Assembly (NCBI RefSeq): GCF_000297775.1
Contig: NZ_JH815516.1
Location: 133,226 to 197,225, forward strand
Direction of reading: 5' to 3'
Length of the DNA stretch: 64,000 bases
Origin: Sutterella wadsworthensis 2_1_59BFAA
GTDB taxonomy: Bacteria; Pseudomonadota; Gammaproteobacteria; Burkholderiales; Burkholderiaceae_F
The notes beneath the pieces were generated by a model. The model was not told where the DNA came from. It worked only from the letters and a program-made list of their open reading frames with translations, and did no database searches. Shown here in pieces: positions 7,518 through 14,613 of this stretch; within the stretch, counting starts at the first letter, position 1, and each line of letters starts with the position of its first letter. Position numbers and translations under genes: made by a program.

Positions 7518-8840
7518 TTAATTGGCTTGTTCAGCCTTGGGGTCGAGATCGTCAAAGTCGTTCTCGAGTTGCGGCGTCAACGCGGGGCGCTCGTCCGTGC
7601 TGGGCACGATCAGAGGCTTGCCGTCGCTTCGACCAATGAGGTTTGAGAGTCGAGCCCAGTACTTGGGTCCGATCTCGCCCGCCTTGTGGAGCTTCTCGGC
7701 TGTGGTCGGCGAGATCACCTTGCGGTCATACGCTTGATCAACCTTGAGTGCCTTGCGGAGTTCAGCCTCGGCGGCTTCGGCATCCGTCCACTTGCGCGGA
7801 CCGGGGCGACCCGCGACGAGCTTGTAGCCTTCGGTCTCGCCATGGCTGTTGAGGCGGTCGTACATGGCGCCCTCCACGGCGTCGCACCACATGCGAATCA
7901 CCTTGAGCCAGCTGTATGCGGCAGCCAGGCGCTCGGGCGTGGTCGGCACGGGGATCGAGCTCGGGAGCGCGACGGCGACGGGCGCAGCTTGTTCAGCCTC
8001 GGCGACGTCAGCGAGATCCTCGAAGTCCGCTTCGAGCGCCTCCACCGTGGACCGATGCAGGATCGGACAGATCGCTTTCGCCTTGCAGAAGCGGCAGATG
8101 TGATCGTTCGGGATCGCGAAGTCGCCTTCTGGCGTCATGCCGGAGCCCTCGAGCGGCAGGAAGGGGTAGTCCTCCTTCAGGTCTTCGGGGTGCTCGACCA
8201 GGTGGAGCGCACGATCCGACGAGCGGCGGATATTCGTGAGGAGCTCCCCCTCAAGTGCTGCGCGGTCAATCGCCCACGCGCTGATGTTGTCCATGCGCGG
8301 CTGGATGATGTGGAGCACGACCTTTTCGATGCCGAACATCATGCCTTCGGGGTCTAGTTCAGCCATGGCGGCAAGCGCGTAGACGCCGAGCTGCGCGTTG
8401 TGCTTCGCTTCGACTTTGACGCCGGCGCCGTACTTGAAGTCAACGATGTGGAGCACACCGTCTTTGTCGATAACCACGCAGTCGGCAGTGCCGAAGGCGT
8501 CGGGCTCGCCCGTGATCGGCGTTACCGGCAGGCGGACCTCGACGGCGCGATAGAGAGCGCCCCCGGCCAGTTCAGCCACGTGGGACACATACTCGCGCAC
8601 GTGGGGTTCCATGCCGTCGTGAGACAGCTTGATGGCCGCGCGCTCTGCGGCTTCGGCGCGGTTTAGGTCGCGGCCCGCAAACTTCGCCCGCAACTCGAGC
8701 TCACACCAGCGGTGTGCCGCGGTGCCTTCTTCTGCGTAAGGGCTGGAGTCCTCCGGCATGCCCTTCGAGAGAAGGACAGACGCCGGGCAGTAGGCGATGC
8801 GCCCGCAGCTCGACGGGCTAATGAGAGCATGCTTAGCCAT
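7518..8840 (-). CDS. DUF2800 family phage nuclease (PD-(D/E)XK, Cas4-like)
   Basis: The 440-residue protein begins with the typical SPSSCGRIAYCPAS and EEGTAAHRWCE segments. The core nuclease motif is GEPDAFGTADCVVIDKDGVLHIVDFKYG near residues 115-145, giving the D...DxK residues of PD-(D/E)XK enzymes. A CRFCKAKAICPIL cluster near residue 255 supplies cysteines for the Cas4-like iron-sulfur motif together with an upstream cysteine. The start at 8840 has GGAGG seven bases upstream; a GTG two codons earlier overlaps the preceding stop and is an alternative. DUF2800 proteins are phage exonucleases encoded next to DUF2815 ssDNA-binding proteins, and probably work in recombination or genome end processing. 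Confidence 0.9.
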   Translation of the reverse strand: MAKHALISPSSCGRIAYCPASVLLSKGMPEDSSPYAEEGTAAHRWCELELRAKFAGRDLNRAEAAERAAIKLSHDGMEPHVREYVSHVAELAGGALYRAVEVRLPVTPITGEPDAFGTADCVVIDKDGVLHIVDFKYGAGVKVEAKHNAQLGVYALAAMAELDPEGMMFGIEKVVLHIIQPRMDNISAWAIDRAALEGELLTNIRRSSDRALHLVEHPEDLKEDYPFLPLEGSGMTPEGDFAIPNDHICRFCKAKAICPILHRSTVEALEADFEDLADVAEAEQAAPVAVALPSSIPVPTTPERLAAAYSWLKVIRMWCDAVEGAMYDRLNSHGETEGYKLVAGRPGPRKWTDAEAAEAELRKALKVDQAYDRKVISPTTAEKLHKAGEIGPKYWARLSNLIGRSDGKPLIVPSTDERPALTPQLENDFDDLDPKAEQAN

Positions 8841-8842
8841 GG

Positions 8843-9316
8843 TCACGCCTCCGCCTTCGCTAGTTCAGCCTTGACGGCGGCAAGCGCCTCCGCGTAGCGA
8901 GCGCTGTCCAGCGTGCGGAAAGAGCTTGCGCCGATGGCCTCAAGTGCGGCGCGCATGACATCCTTGGCGTCGGAGCGGCCGACGACGAGCGCGTGAAGCG
9001 CGGCCATGAAACCGGCGGGGTCCTTCGGCACGTTTTCGACCTCTGCCGCAGGCGCGGCGGCTTCGGGCGCCAGTTCAGCCTTGACGTCTTCGGCAGGATC
9101 CTCCACGGGTTCCGGAGCGGCCGGGGCGGCAGCTTCGGCGCGGGCCGGCGCGGGCGTCTCTTCGGGCGTGGGGACGGTAACCGGCGCGCCGGTGGTCGGG
9201 GCCTCCTGCGCTGCCGTGTCGGCGTTGAGAGAGCGACCGGCGACGATGGCGCGGGCGATGGTGGCCAGGGTCTTGACCTCATCGGTCAGAGCTCGAATCT
9301 CAGTTTCAAGACTCAC
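8843..9316 (-). CDS. Phage protein with Pro/Ala-rich linker, unknown function
   Basis: The 157-residue product has a short N-terminal coiled-coil-like helix (SLETEIRALTDEVKTLATIARAI), a long Pro/Ala/Glu linker from about residue 35 to 95, and a C-terminal helical domain of some 55 residues with DPAGFMAALHALVVGRSDAKDVMRAALEAIG. The GTG at 9316 was chosen because GGGAGG lies seven bases upstream. It precedes the DUF2800 nuclease directly. The two-domain, flexible-linker layout suggests an adaptor or tether in the replication or recombination complex. No family is recognised. Confidence 0.72.
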   Translation of the reverse strand: MSLETEIRALTDEVKTLATIARAIVAGRSLNADTAAQEAPTTGAPVTVPTPEETPAPARAEAAAPAAPEPVEDPAEDVKAELAPEAAAPAAEVENVPKDPAGFMAALHALVVGRSDAKDVMRAALEAIGASSFRTLDSARYAEALAAVKAELAKAEA

Positions 9317-9379
9317 GATAGAGCCTCCCAAAAAATGAAAGTGAAGGGCGGGGCGGCGTATGCAGTCCCGGGTTACTGC

Positions 9380-9445
9380 GCAGAGAAAAGCCCGCGGCGC
9401 GGGGCTGTAGGCTTTCCTCTGCGGGCCGGCATGACACCGGCCGCG
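9380..9445. other. Two consecutive strong hairpins between early genes
   Basis: The first stem pairs GCAGAGAAAAGCC (9380-9392) with GGCTTTCCTCTGC (9410-9422), with one mismatch. The second pairs GCGGGCCGG with CCGGCCGC just after it (about 9421-9445), with one bulged base. Neither is followed by a T-run on the minus strand, so they are not textbook terminators. They may be transcript processing or stability elements separating the small orphan genes from the replication block. Confidence 0.55.
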
Positions 9446-9451
9446 TGGGCG

Positions 9452-9643
9452 CTACCATCGATAGATGTCCGGTAGCTTTTCGGCTGTCGGTCTGCGCGCT
9501 ACGCGGAAGTACAGCAGCGGAAATCGCAGGCGGGCGCGGCGGGCGTCGGCCAGGGCCTCGCATATGGAGTAGTAAGCACGGGGCAGCACCTGCCAGCGGT
9601 CACCAGTCCGCGCGGCTTGACGCAGTGCAATTACGTAGATCAT
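9452..9643 (-). CDS. Small phage early protein, 63 aa
   Basis: The protein starts MIYVIALRQAARTGDRW at an ATG that overlaps the TGA of the 71-residue gene (ATGA). It is rich in arginine and aromatic residues and has no recognised motif. Translational coupling and operon position are the evidence that it is expressed. It is one of a run of small orphan genes at the front of the early arm, where phages often keep host-takeover or anti-defence genes; its own role is unknown. Confidence 0.6.
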   Translation of the reverse strand: MIYVIALRQAARTGDRWQVLPRAYYSICEALADARRARLRFPLLYFRVARRPTAEKLPDIYRW

Positions 9644-9855
9644 TCGCTGCGCTCCTTGCGCGTGCGGGCGATGACACACGCCTCGAGGTACGAAAAGCAA
9701 ATTTCTGCGAAGTCCTCGCGGCCGGTCATGTCGTTGCGAATCGCGTCCATCGCTGCGGCCACGGTGGCCGCGCCGGTTAGCTCTTTCAAAATCGAACCGG
9801 AAAGTTTTTCGATTCGGCCGGCGGCGTCGACGCGGTAGAAATTCCTTGCTGTCAT
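9640..9855 (-). CDS. Small phage early protein, 71 aa
   Basis: The product begins MTARNFYRVDAAGRIEKLSG and contains a helical middle (AATVAAAMDAIRNDMTG) and a basic end (ARTRKERSE). The upstream sequence TTTGGAGCATTGAGTC carries GGAG at a suitable distance. It is translationally coupled to the 63-residue gene that follows. No family is recognised. Confidence 0.65.
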   Translation of the reverse strand: MTARNFYRVDAAGRIEKLSGSILKELTGAATVAAAMDAIRNDMTGREDFAEICFSYLEACVIARTRKERSE

Positions 9856-9905
9856 GACTCAATGCTCCAAATTTGGCCGCCTCGAAAGGCGGCCGGGGTT
9901 TACTG

Positions 9906-10565
9906 TTACTGGACCTGCGCCCAGGCGATCTCGTTTTCGAGATAGAAACGCTCGAAAGCGTCTAGCGTTTCTTCGGGCACACGGCCCTCAAGCTGATCGC
10001 GCGCATCCGCCCAATCGGCCGCGCTAGGGGCTGCGTAGCACGGGTAGTCATCGCTGTAGCGTCGATAGGCCAATACGTCCGTAAGCTCCGGACCTTCGTC
10101 GGACGGGACGGCGAAAAGGCACCATCCGGACGCGGCGCGGATGTGCTCAGTGCTGCCGGCGCCGTCATGGATGGCAGGCAGATAGAAATCGATGAGCGAA
10201 GGCGTGAGTACGGCCGGCGCTCCGGCAACGTTGAAACCGGGCGTACGGAGCGCATCAAGCAATGCGGCCTCGGCAGTCTCTTCGGCCAGAGCGAGACCGG
10301 CGGCCTCGAGGTCATCGGAATCGAAATCGATCCAGGCGGGCGCCTCATCGTCACGCAGATCGGCGCGGGACAGCACCAGCGTGAACCGCACGCCGATCTG
10401 CGGTGCGGTGCGGAAAAAGGCCGCGCCATAGATGCGGACCGTGCGGCCGTCCGGATCGATGTCATACGAAGACGTGTCGAGGTCGTACATGTCCACGATC
10501 GGGCGAGGGGTTGCGGGGGAAAGGTGGGCGGCGTCAAGGGCCGCGCGGGAGGTGTTTGCGTACAT
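9906..10565 (-). CDS. Acidic phage early protein, 219 aa, unknown function
   Basis: The protein is strongly acidic, with clusters such as DFDSDDLEAAGLALAEETAEAAL near residues 80-105. A beta-rich segment around residues 38-70 (TVRIYGAAFF...VRFTLVLSRADL) is followed by a helical C-terminal half. Its leader contains AGCTAGGACTCACT directly before the ATG, a sequence shared with two neighbouring genes. An acidic, DNA-mimic-like composition is typical of some phage anti-restriction proteins, but no specific family is seen, so this is only a hypothesis. The codons are as G+C-rich as the rest of the phage. Confidence 0.68.
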   Translation of the reverse strand: MYANTSRAALDAAHLSPATPRPIVDMYDLDTSSYDIDPDGRTVRIYGAAFFRTAPQIGVRFTLVLSRADLRDDEAPAWIDFDSDDLEAAGLALAEETAEAALLDALRTPGFNVAGAPAVLTPSLIDFYLPAIHDGAGSTEHIRAASGWCLFAVPSDEGPELTDVLAYRRYSDDYPCYAAPSAADWADARDQLEGRVPEETLDAFERFYLENEIAWAQVQ

Positions 10566-10568
10566 AGT

Positions 10569-10577
10569 GAGTCCTAG
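10569..10577 (-). promoter_or_regulatory. Shared leader element CTAGGACTC (copy 1)
   Basis: The minus-strand reading is CTAGGACTC, placed 4-12 bases before the ATG at 10565. The same nine bases precede the genes starting at 11129 (11133-11141) and 11714 (11721-11729). AGGA can act as a ribosome binding site, so the simplest reading is a shared translation leader rather than an operator. Confidence 0.6.
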
Positions 10578-10682
10578 CTGATGAGTTGAAAAAAGCCCCT
10601 GCGGTTTTGCGGGTGAAAGCGTCCGGACGCCCGGGCGCTCTCATATGCACCCCACCGGTGCGGCGGGGCGGGCTTGTGGGGG

Positions 10683-11129
10683 TTAGATGCGGTCAAACTC
10701 TTCGGCGGCTTCAATCCAGCGAATGAGCGGGCAGTCATTGCAAGACACCTCGAGGCGATCGCCGCCCCATGAGGCCGTCAAGGTCAGGCGCTCCCAGCGG
10801 GATTCGTAGCGAGCGCGAATCGTGGGGCCGCCCACGGTTAAATCGACATCGGCGATATAGCCGCCGCGGCCGGCGCGATAGATTTCCAGCGAGAGGGGTT
10901 CGAACGCGTCAGGCGCGCTTTCTTCGGCCTCATCGTCATCGGGGCATTCATCCTCGAGGCCTTCAGCGACGGGCGCCGAAAGGAAGTAGGCGGCATTGCT
11001 CACCAGACGGGCGAAACATTCCGGGTCCCGGACACTAAGATCGGCGGGATCGAAATCACAGGCCGTGCGAATGCCGGCGGCGGTCAGTGCGTCAAGGAGA
11101 AGGCAAGCGGGGCTAATAGTGGTGGTCAT
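10683..11129 (-). CDS. Acidic phage early protein, 148 aa, unknown function
   Basis: The ATG at 11129 follows CTAGGACTCATC, the leader shared with two neighbours; the longer frame would need a TTG start. The product has an N-terminal helix (ISPACLLLDALTAAGIRTACDF), an acidic run CPDDDEAEES near residues 70-80, and a beta-rich C-terminal half with a CNDCP cysteine pair near residue 132. It resembles its 219-residue neighbour in acidity, not in sequence. No family was recognised. Confidence 0.68.
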   Translation of the reverse strand: MTTTISPACLLLDALTAAGIRTACDFDPADLSVRDPECFARLVSNAAYFLSAPVAEGLEDECPDDDEAEESAPDAFEPLSLEIYRAGRGGYIADVDLTVGGPTIRARYESRWERLTLTASWGGDRLEVSCNDCPLIRWIEAAEEFDRI

Positions 11130-11157
11130 GATGAGTCCTAGCAAGTTAAGTAAGTGA

Positions 11158-11367
11158 TTAGTCTTCGGCAGCGTCGAAAAGCGCGCCGGAGAGGGAAGCG
11201 AAAAGAGCAGAGAGAGCGCAGCCTGCAGCCAGCTTGACCACTGCGACGGTGTAGGCGCCGGCGGTCAGGTCGACCGATGAGGCCGCCGCGCCGGCGGCCA
11301 GCGCCGCCACTGCGAGGGCAGCGGCGCCTAGCGCAAGACGGGCGACCAGAGCGCGTGGGGCGGTCAT
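11158..11367 (-). CDS. Small phage membrane protein with two predicted TM segments
   Basis: The 69-residue product is almost wholly hydrophobic. One membrane segment covers about residues 8-30 (LVARLALGAAALAVAALAAGAAAS) and a second about residues 40-62 (VAVVKLAAGCALSALFASLSGALF). It ends in acidic DAAED. The ATG overlaps the stop of the membrane-anchored gene at 11364 (ATGA), so the two are made together. Two-TM phage proteins of this size include superinfection-exclusion proteins and holins. Its place at the start of the early operon argues for an exclusion or takeover role rather than lysis, but this is inference. Confidence 0.62.
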   Translation of the reverse strand: MTAPRALVARLALGAAALAVAALAAGAAASSVDLTAGAYTVAVVKLAAGCALSALFASLSGALFDAAED

Positions 11368-11714
11368 GCCTTGACCTCGCAGCCGTAGCGAGCAGCGAAA
11401 GCAGCGCGGCGTTCGATGCGCTCGGCGATTTCGCGAAGGGCGTCGATTCGGCTAGCTTTCTGGAAGTCGACCAGGCGATTCCAGTCCGCCGGGAGCTCCA
11501 CGGCGGCGCCGGCGCGGCGGGCGAAGTCGAGATAGAGGGCATCAGTGCGACGGCGGGCGGCGGCGCGATCGGCGGCGCGAATGCGATCGAATTCTTCGTC
11601 ACGGCGACGATCGGCGGCTTCACGAATGAGGGCCTCACGGATGAGCGCGATGGTGAGGAAAACGGCGATGACGGCGATTGCGACGAGGTAGTGGGCGATG
11701 ATGGCGGGTGTCAT
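11364..11714 (-). CDS. Membrane-anchored, arginine-rich helical phage protein
   Basis: The 116-residue product has an N-terminal membrane segment (IIAHYLVAIAVIAVFLTIALI, residues 4-24) followed by a long charged helix rich in Arg and Ala (RRRDEEFDRIRAADRAAARRR) that may form a coiled coil. The ATG at 11714 carries the CTAGGACTC leader; a longer frame to 11837 crosses the promoter region and is not credible. It is the first gene of the leftward early operon. The single-anchor plus cytoplasmic coiled-coil layout also occurs in i-spanins, so a lysis role cannot be excluded. Confidence 0.65.
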   Translation of the reverse strand: MTPAIIAHYLVAIAVIAVFLTIALIREALIREAADRRRDEEFDRIRAADRAAARRRTDALYLDFARRAGAAVELPADWNRLVDFQKASRIDALREIAERIERRAAFAARYGCEVKA

Positions 11715-11830
11715 GGTGTGGAGTCCTAGTTGTGTGTTCATTGGTGCTGAATCGTGCTCGATTCGTGTTAAGTGCATATTACACCTAAACGAGCACAAAC
11801 GAACACAGCAAAGATGAGTACACTTGACAT
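11715..11830 (-). promoter_or_regulatory. Early leftward promoter and operator region
   Basis: On the minus strand an extended -10 box TGTAATAT lies near 11774-11781, upstream of the first early gene. A perfect palindrome GAATCG-tgct-CGATTC covers 11749-11764. The nine bases AGTGTACTC read on the minus strand at 11814-11822 and also occur in the repressor/Cro intergenic region at 14551-14559. A CTTGA-N6-TCAAG inverted repeat lies at about 11824-11839. These sites are candidates for repressor binding; no binding is shown. Confidence 0.55.
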
Positions 11831-11930
11831 AGATCAAGCACGCTCAGGCCGCAGGCACCACCGGCGGGCCCGACGGCCGTATGGCGCGCGCTTTCCCCGG
11901 ACCCCTCAAGGCCACGGGGGCCTCTGCCTC

Positions 11931-12195
11931 TACTCGTTTTTTTTGCGAGTTGGTGAGCAACTCGGTTTTTTTGTTAGTTGGATTGCGGCGATAGGACTTA
12001 CTGAACTGCTGTTTTTTTGCGAGTTGGAACGCAACTCCGATTTTTCGTGAGTTAGCCGAAGAAAAATGCGGTGCTTAGGTGCTTATCTACCCCCTCTCGT
12101 AACTTCTCTCATACGTGAAAACAAAGGGGGTACCCCCCTTATATACGCCTATAGGGGGTTTGTGTTTTTGGCCGAAATAGGCACCTGAGCACCGC
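11931..12195. repeat. T-tract hairpin repeats and inverted repeats, candidate phage origin
   Basis: Two copies of a roughly 45-base unit, 74 bases apart, each have a T7-8 run, a GAGTTG-N5-CAACTC hairpin (11947-11963 and 12021-12037) and a second T-run followed by an AGTT half site. Downstream a perfect GGGGGTACCCCC palindrome lies at 12126-12137. It is bracketed by inverted repeats at 12068-12082 and 12181-12195 that match at 14 of 15 positions. No gene fits here. Iterated palindromes, bent T-tracts and its place between the two gene arms suit a replication origin, but the function is inference. Confidence 0.55.
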
Positions 12196-12565
12196 TGCGG
12201 TTTTTTAGGCCGCGCGTCCCCCTGGCCGAAGGGTGGCGCCGGATGCGGTGCTACGACACGTGGGAACGGCGGACCGTGGGGCTTTGCGGCGTGCGGTGGG
12301 GTGGCGCCGTGGGGTTGGCGGTGCTCTGGCCTACCCGACGCGCCGCGCCGCGTTGCGGGTTTTTGGTGCGGGCGCGCGGGCCGTCCGCCGCCTGGGATGC
12401 CGACCGGTGGCAGCGGTGGCCCGTGGCTGTGTGGGCATTTTTGTATGAACTCACAGCCTCACCGCTCGCCGCGCCTTGATGCGAGGGGATTTCTGCCCGT
12501 CTGTTCGACGGTTGCGGCTTTCGCCGGACGATTGCGGCTAGACTCCGGCCGCAGGAGGAAAGCAC
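12196..12565. other. G+C-rich stretch without a convincing gene
   Basis: Several frames are open here, including a 78-codon plus-strand frame from 12243, but none has a clear ribosome binding site and their products are arginine- and proline-rich, as expected for shadow frames in very G+C-rich DNA. The sequence may be the leader of the 12566 gene. No hairpin with a T-run was found. Confidence 0.4.
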
Positions 12566-12817
12566 ATGACAAAGACGATTGCCGTAAGCGCCGCCGGGCG
12601 ACCGGTCGGCGAAGACTCTGCGCGGTGCCGGTGGCCCGACGCCGTGGTGGAAGAAATCCGCCAGCGTGTGGCCGCCGGTGAGACCGTCACAGCGGCCGCC
12701 GCCCGCTTCGGCGTGCCTTTCAACACCGCGAAGGACTTCGTACGATGCCACCGCCGCGCCGTGCTGCCCGCCGCATGGGTGACGGTCCGCGCGGGGCGTC
12801 GGGTGTCGGTCGGCTGA
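12566..12817 (+). CDS. Small HTH-like phage protein
   Basis: The ATG follows AGGAGGAAAGCAC, an excellent ribosome binding site. The 83-residue product contains a helix-turn-helix pattern at about residues 28-58: EEIRQRVAAGETVTAAAARFGVPFNTAKDFVR, similar to the HTHs of transposase-like and small-terminase proteins. It is the first plus-strand gene after the presumed origin and precedes the small terminase gene. It may regulate the rightward genes or assist packaging. The C-terminus (WVTVRAGRRVSVG) is basic and unstructured. Confidence 0.65.
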   Translation: MTKTIAVSAAGRPVGEDSARCRWPDAVVEEIRQRVAAGETVTAAAARFGVPFNTAKDFVRCHRRAVLPAAWVTVRAGRRVSVG

Positions 12818-12891
12818 GGCGCTCGTCGGGGCCGGGTAGGGGCCCAATTTCGCCGCTCGTCCGCGGGGGACCTAGCCTGACCGGCACACTC

Positions 12892-12960
12892 AAAAAATTT
12901 TTATTTTCGAACTTCCCTTTTTTCTGAGTTCCCGCACCCCCACCGTCCAAAAAAATTTTT
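12892..12960. repeat. Paired A6T5 / A7T5 tracts upstream of the small terminase
   Basis: An AAAAAATTTTT tract at 12892-12902 and an AAAAAAATTTTT tract at 12949-12960 lie in otherwise G+C-rich DNA, with pyrimidine-rich sequence between. Such tracts bend DNA. Their place just before the small terminase gene makes a packaging start site or a promoter UP-like region possible; neither is shown. Confidence 0.4.
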
Positions 12961-12974
12961 AGGAAATTTTCACA

Positions 12975-13835
12975 ATGGCTCAAACCGTCGCAAACAAGAT
13001 CAAATCGATTCAGATCCTCGAGAAGCCCTCTAGCTGGGCCGCTACGGCGTCGACACCCTCGGACGAGCAACCACAAGGGGACGGTCTCTTCGGCGCCTCT
13101 GTGCGCTCAGAAGTCGCCTCTACGGCCTCGTCTGCCCCCGTGGTAAGGATCGTGCATGAAGGGGCGCCCAAGACGGTGTCCGACATGGACCCGTCGAAGC
13201 GACGTGCGCACTACAAGCCCGTGACGCCGGACGAGGACTGGCGCCCGGAGTGGGGGCCGAGGAAGCGTCGTCCTGGGCTGACGAAGGAGGACAGGGCGCT
13301 GATGCGTCGGGTGGCGACTGAGGCGATGGTGGGGCTGCCGGAGGTGCCGGAGGTGCCGGAGTATCTGCCGACGGATGCGGAGACGGGCCGCGTGGTGAAG
13401 TCGCCGGAGCTGTTGGACGCGCTCTGTGCCTACTTGGCGCAGGGCGGGATGATGCTGACTTTTGCGAAGCGTGTGGGTCTTGGCCGCAGCATGCTGTCGC
13501 AATGGTGCTCGAAGGATCCGAAGTGGAAGGCGGCTGTTGCGAAGGCTCGGGAGCAGGGCGTTGACGCGCTAGCCGAGGAGGCGTTGGCGATGGCGACGGA
13601 CCCGCTGATGGTGGAGGACGTGTACGAGCGCTATGACAACGACGGGAACCTGCTGAGCATGGACGTGAAGAAGGGGGATGCGGTGTACGCGAGGAAGCTG
13701 GCGGTGTCGACGCGGCTTGATCTCCTGAAGAAGTGGGCGCCGGAGAAGTACGGCGACAAGGTGGAGGCGAAGACAGACAGCTCTCTTGCCTCCCGCATCC
13801 TTGCCGCCCGACAGCGCGTGGCGGGGAAATCGTAG
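12975..13835 (+). CDS. Terminase small subunit
   Basis: The 286-residue protein starts after TAGGAAATTTTCACA. Its first 125 residues are low in complexity and basic, with a proline-valine-glutamate repeat (LPEVPEVPEYLP). A DNA-binding region follows at about residues 139-190: a helical ELLDALCAYLAQGGMMLTFAKRVGLGRSMLSQWCSKDPKW HTH-like unit, then AKAREQGVDALAEEALAMATD. The end has the RLDLLKKWAPEKYGDKV motif typical of phage small terminases. It should recognise phage DNA and hand it to the large subunit at 18830. It ends two bases before the convergent repressor gene. It is separated from the large subunit by the repressor, Cro-like and primase genes, which is unusual. Confidence 0.86.
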   Translation: MAQTVANKIKSIQILEKPSSWAATASTPSDEQPQGDGLFGASVRSEVASTASSAPVVRIVHEGAPKTVSDMDPSKRRAHYKPVTPDEDWRPEWGPRKRRPGLTKEDRALMRRVATEAMVGLPEVPEVPEYLPTDAETGRVVKSPELLDALCAYLAQGGMMLTFAKRVGLGRSMLSQWCSKDPKWKAAVAKAREQGVDALAEEALAMATDPLMVEDVYERYDNDGNLLSMDVKKGDAVYARKLAVSTRLDLLKKWAPEKYGDKVEAKTDSSLASRILAARQRVAGKS

Positions 13836-13836
13836 G

Positions 13837-14550
13837 TTAGAAAAACGGGCGATAAAGGCCGACACATACCGCCAAAACTTTGTTAATTTTTACGCTTGGA
13901 ATGCTGAATTCCGAGTTGTTGTCGAAAGATAAAAACATTTCGGAAATATCTCTCTTAAATCTTCCAATAATCGCGGAATTATTTTCCGTTTCCGCCAGAA
14001 CGATTTGCCCGGACTTTATGCGGGGCCACTCTTTGCAGAAGTAGAGAGCGTCTCCGTCCTGTACGGCAGGAGCCATAGCGGCGGTCTCCGCGACGATTGC
14101 GAAGTCCGGCGTGGGCACGTTTGTGGTGTAGAGCATTTCGGGCGGGAGCGCGATGAATTCGCAGTTGGAGAATCCTGGCGTGCGGAAGTAATCAGCGGTC
14201 TGGGAGAGCGCCAGGATTGGAATTTCCCGCATGAGGGTCTCGGCATGCGCCCCATGAAAGATGTTTCCTTGGCCTCTCAGCTCTTGAAGATGTTTCTCGT
14301 AGGCCATTTCCGCTCGGTAATCGTCGTCTCTAGCATCGGTTGCGGAGGCCACCCACAAAACTTTAGGGTCAACGGCCAGCGCGGCGGCCAGTTTCGCGAT
14401 TGTGGCGGGGTGCGGGGTCGACTCTCCTGATTTCAGCCGCTGGATAGTTGCGGTAGCGACGCCCGAGAGCTTTGACAATTTGCGTACGGAGAGCCCGTTC
14501 TCGACCATGAGCTCGTGAAGTGTGCTCAAAAAGGTGGTATTGGTTGACAT
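13837..14550 (-). CDS. Phage repressor, XRE HTH plus S24-like domain without catalytic Ser
   Basis: The 237-residue protein has an XRE-type HTH at about residues 8-60 (LSVRKLSKLSGVATATIQRLKSG) and a C-terminal LexA/CI-type domain. In S24 peptidases the motif is SM.P with catalytic Ser; here it reads AAMAP, with Ala158 at that position, followed by VQDGDALYF. The partner Lys appears to be kept (GRFKRD, Lys199). No Ala-Gly or Cys-Gly cleavage pair is visible in the linker. The repressor is thus predicted not to cleave itself, so induction would need something other than classical RecA-driven cleavage. It is divergent from the Cro-like gene, as expected for a lysogeny switch. The start at 14550 matches the HTH family. 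Confidence 0.9.
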   Translation of the reverse strand: MSTNTTFLSTLHELMVENGLSVRKLSKLSGVATATIQRLKSGESTPHPATIAKLAAALAVDPKVLWVASATDARDDDYRAEMAYEKHLQELRGQGNIFHGAHAETLMREIPILALSQTADYFRTPGFSNCEFIALPPEMLYTTNVPTPDFAIVAETAAMAPAVQDGDALYFCKEWPRIKSGQIVLAETENNSAIIGRFKRDISEMFLSFDNNSEFSIPSVKINKVLAVCVGLYRPFF

Positions 14551-14613
14551 AGTGTACTCGCTGTGCTTATTATTCATGTCGCCATACTTGTATTCTATAT
14601 TTTTGGAGCACTC
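14551..14613. promoter_or_regulatory. Repressor/Cro intergenic switch region
   Basis: These 63 bases separate the divergent repressor and Cro-like genes and must hold both promoters and operators. AGTGTACTC at 14551-14559 recurs in inverted orientation in the early promoter region at 11814-11822. A TATTCTATAT stretch near 14590-14600 is a possible -10 for the rightward promoter, and TTTTTGGAG precedes the Cro-like ATG. Confidence 0.6.

Noticed and set aside
12243-12479. A 78-codon frame in the region after the presumed origin
   Set aside because: There is no ribosome binding site, the product is rich in Trp, Arg and Pro, and two other frames are open over the same bases.
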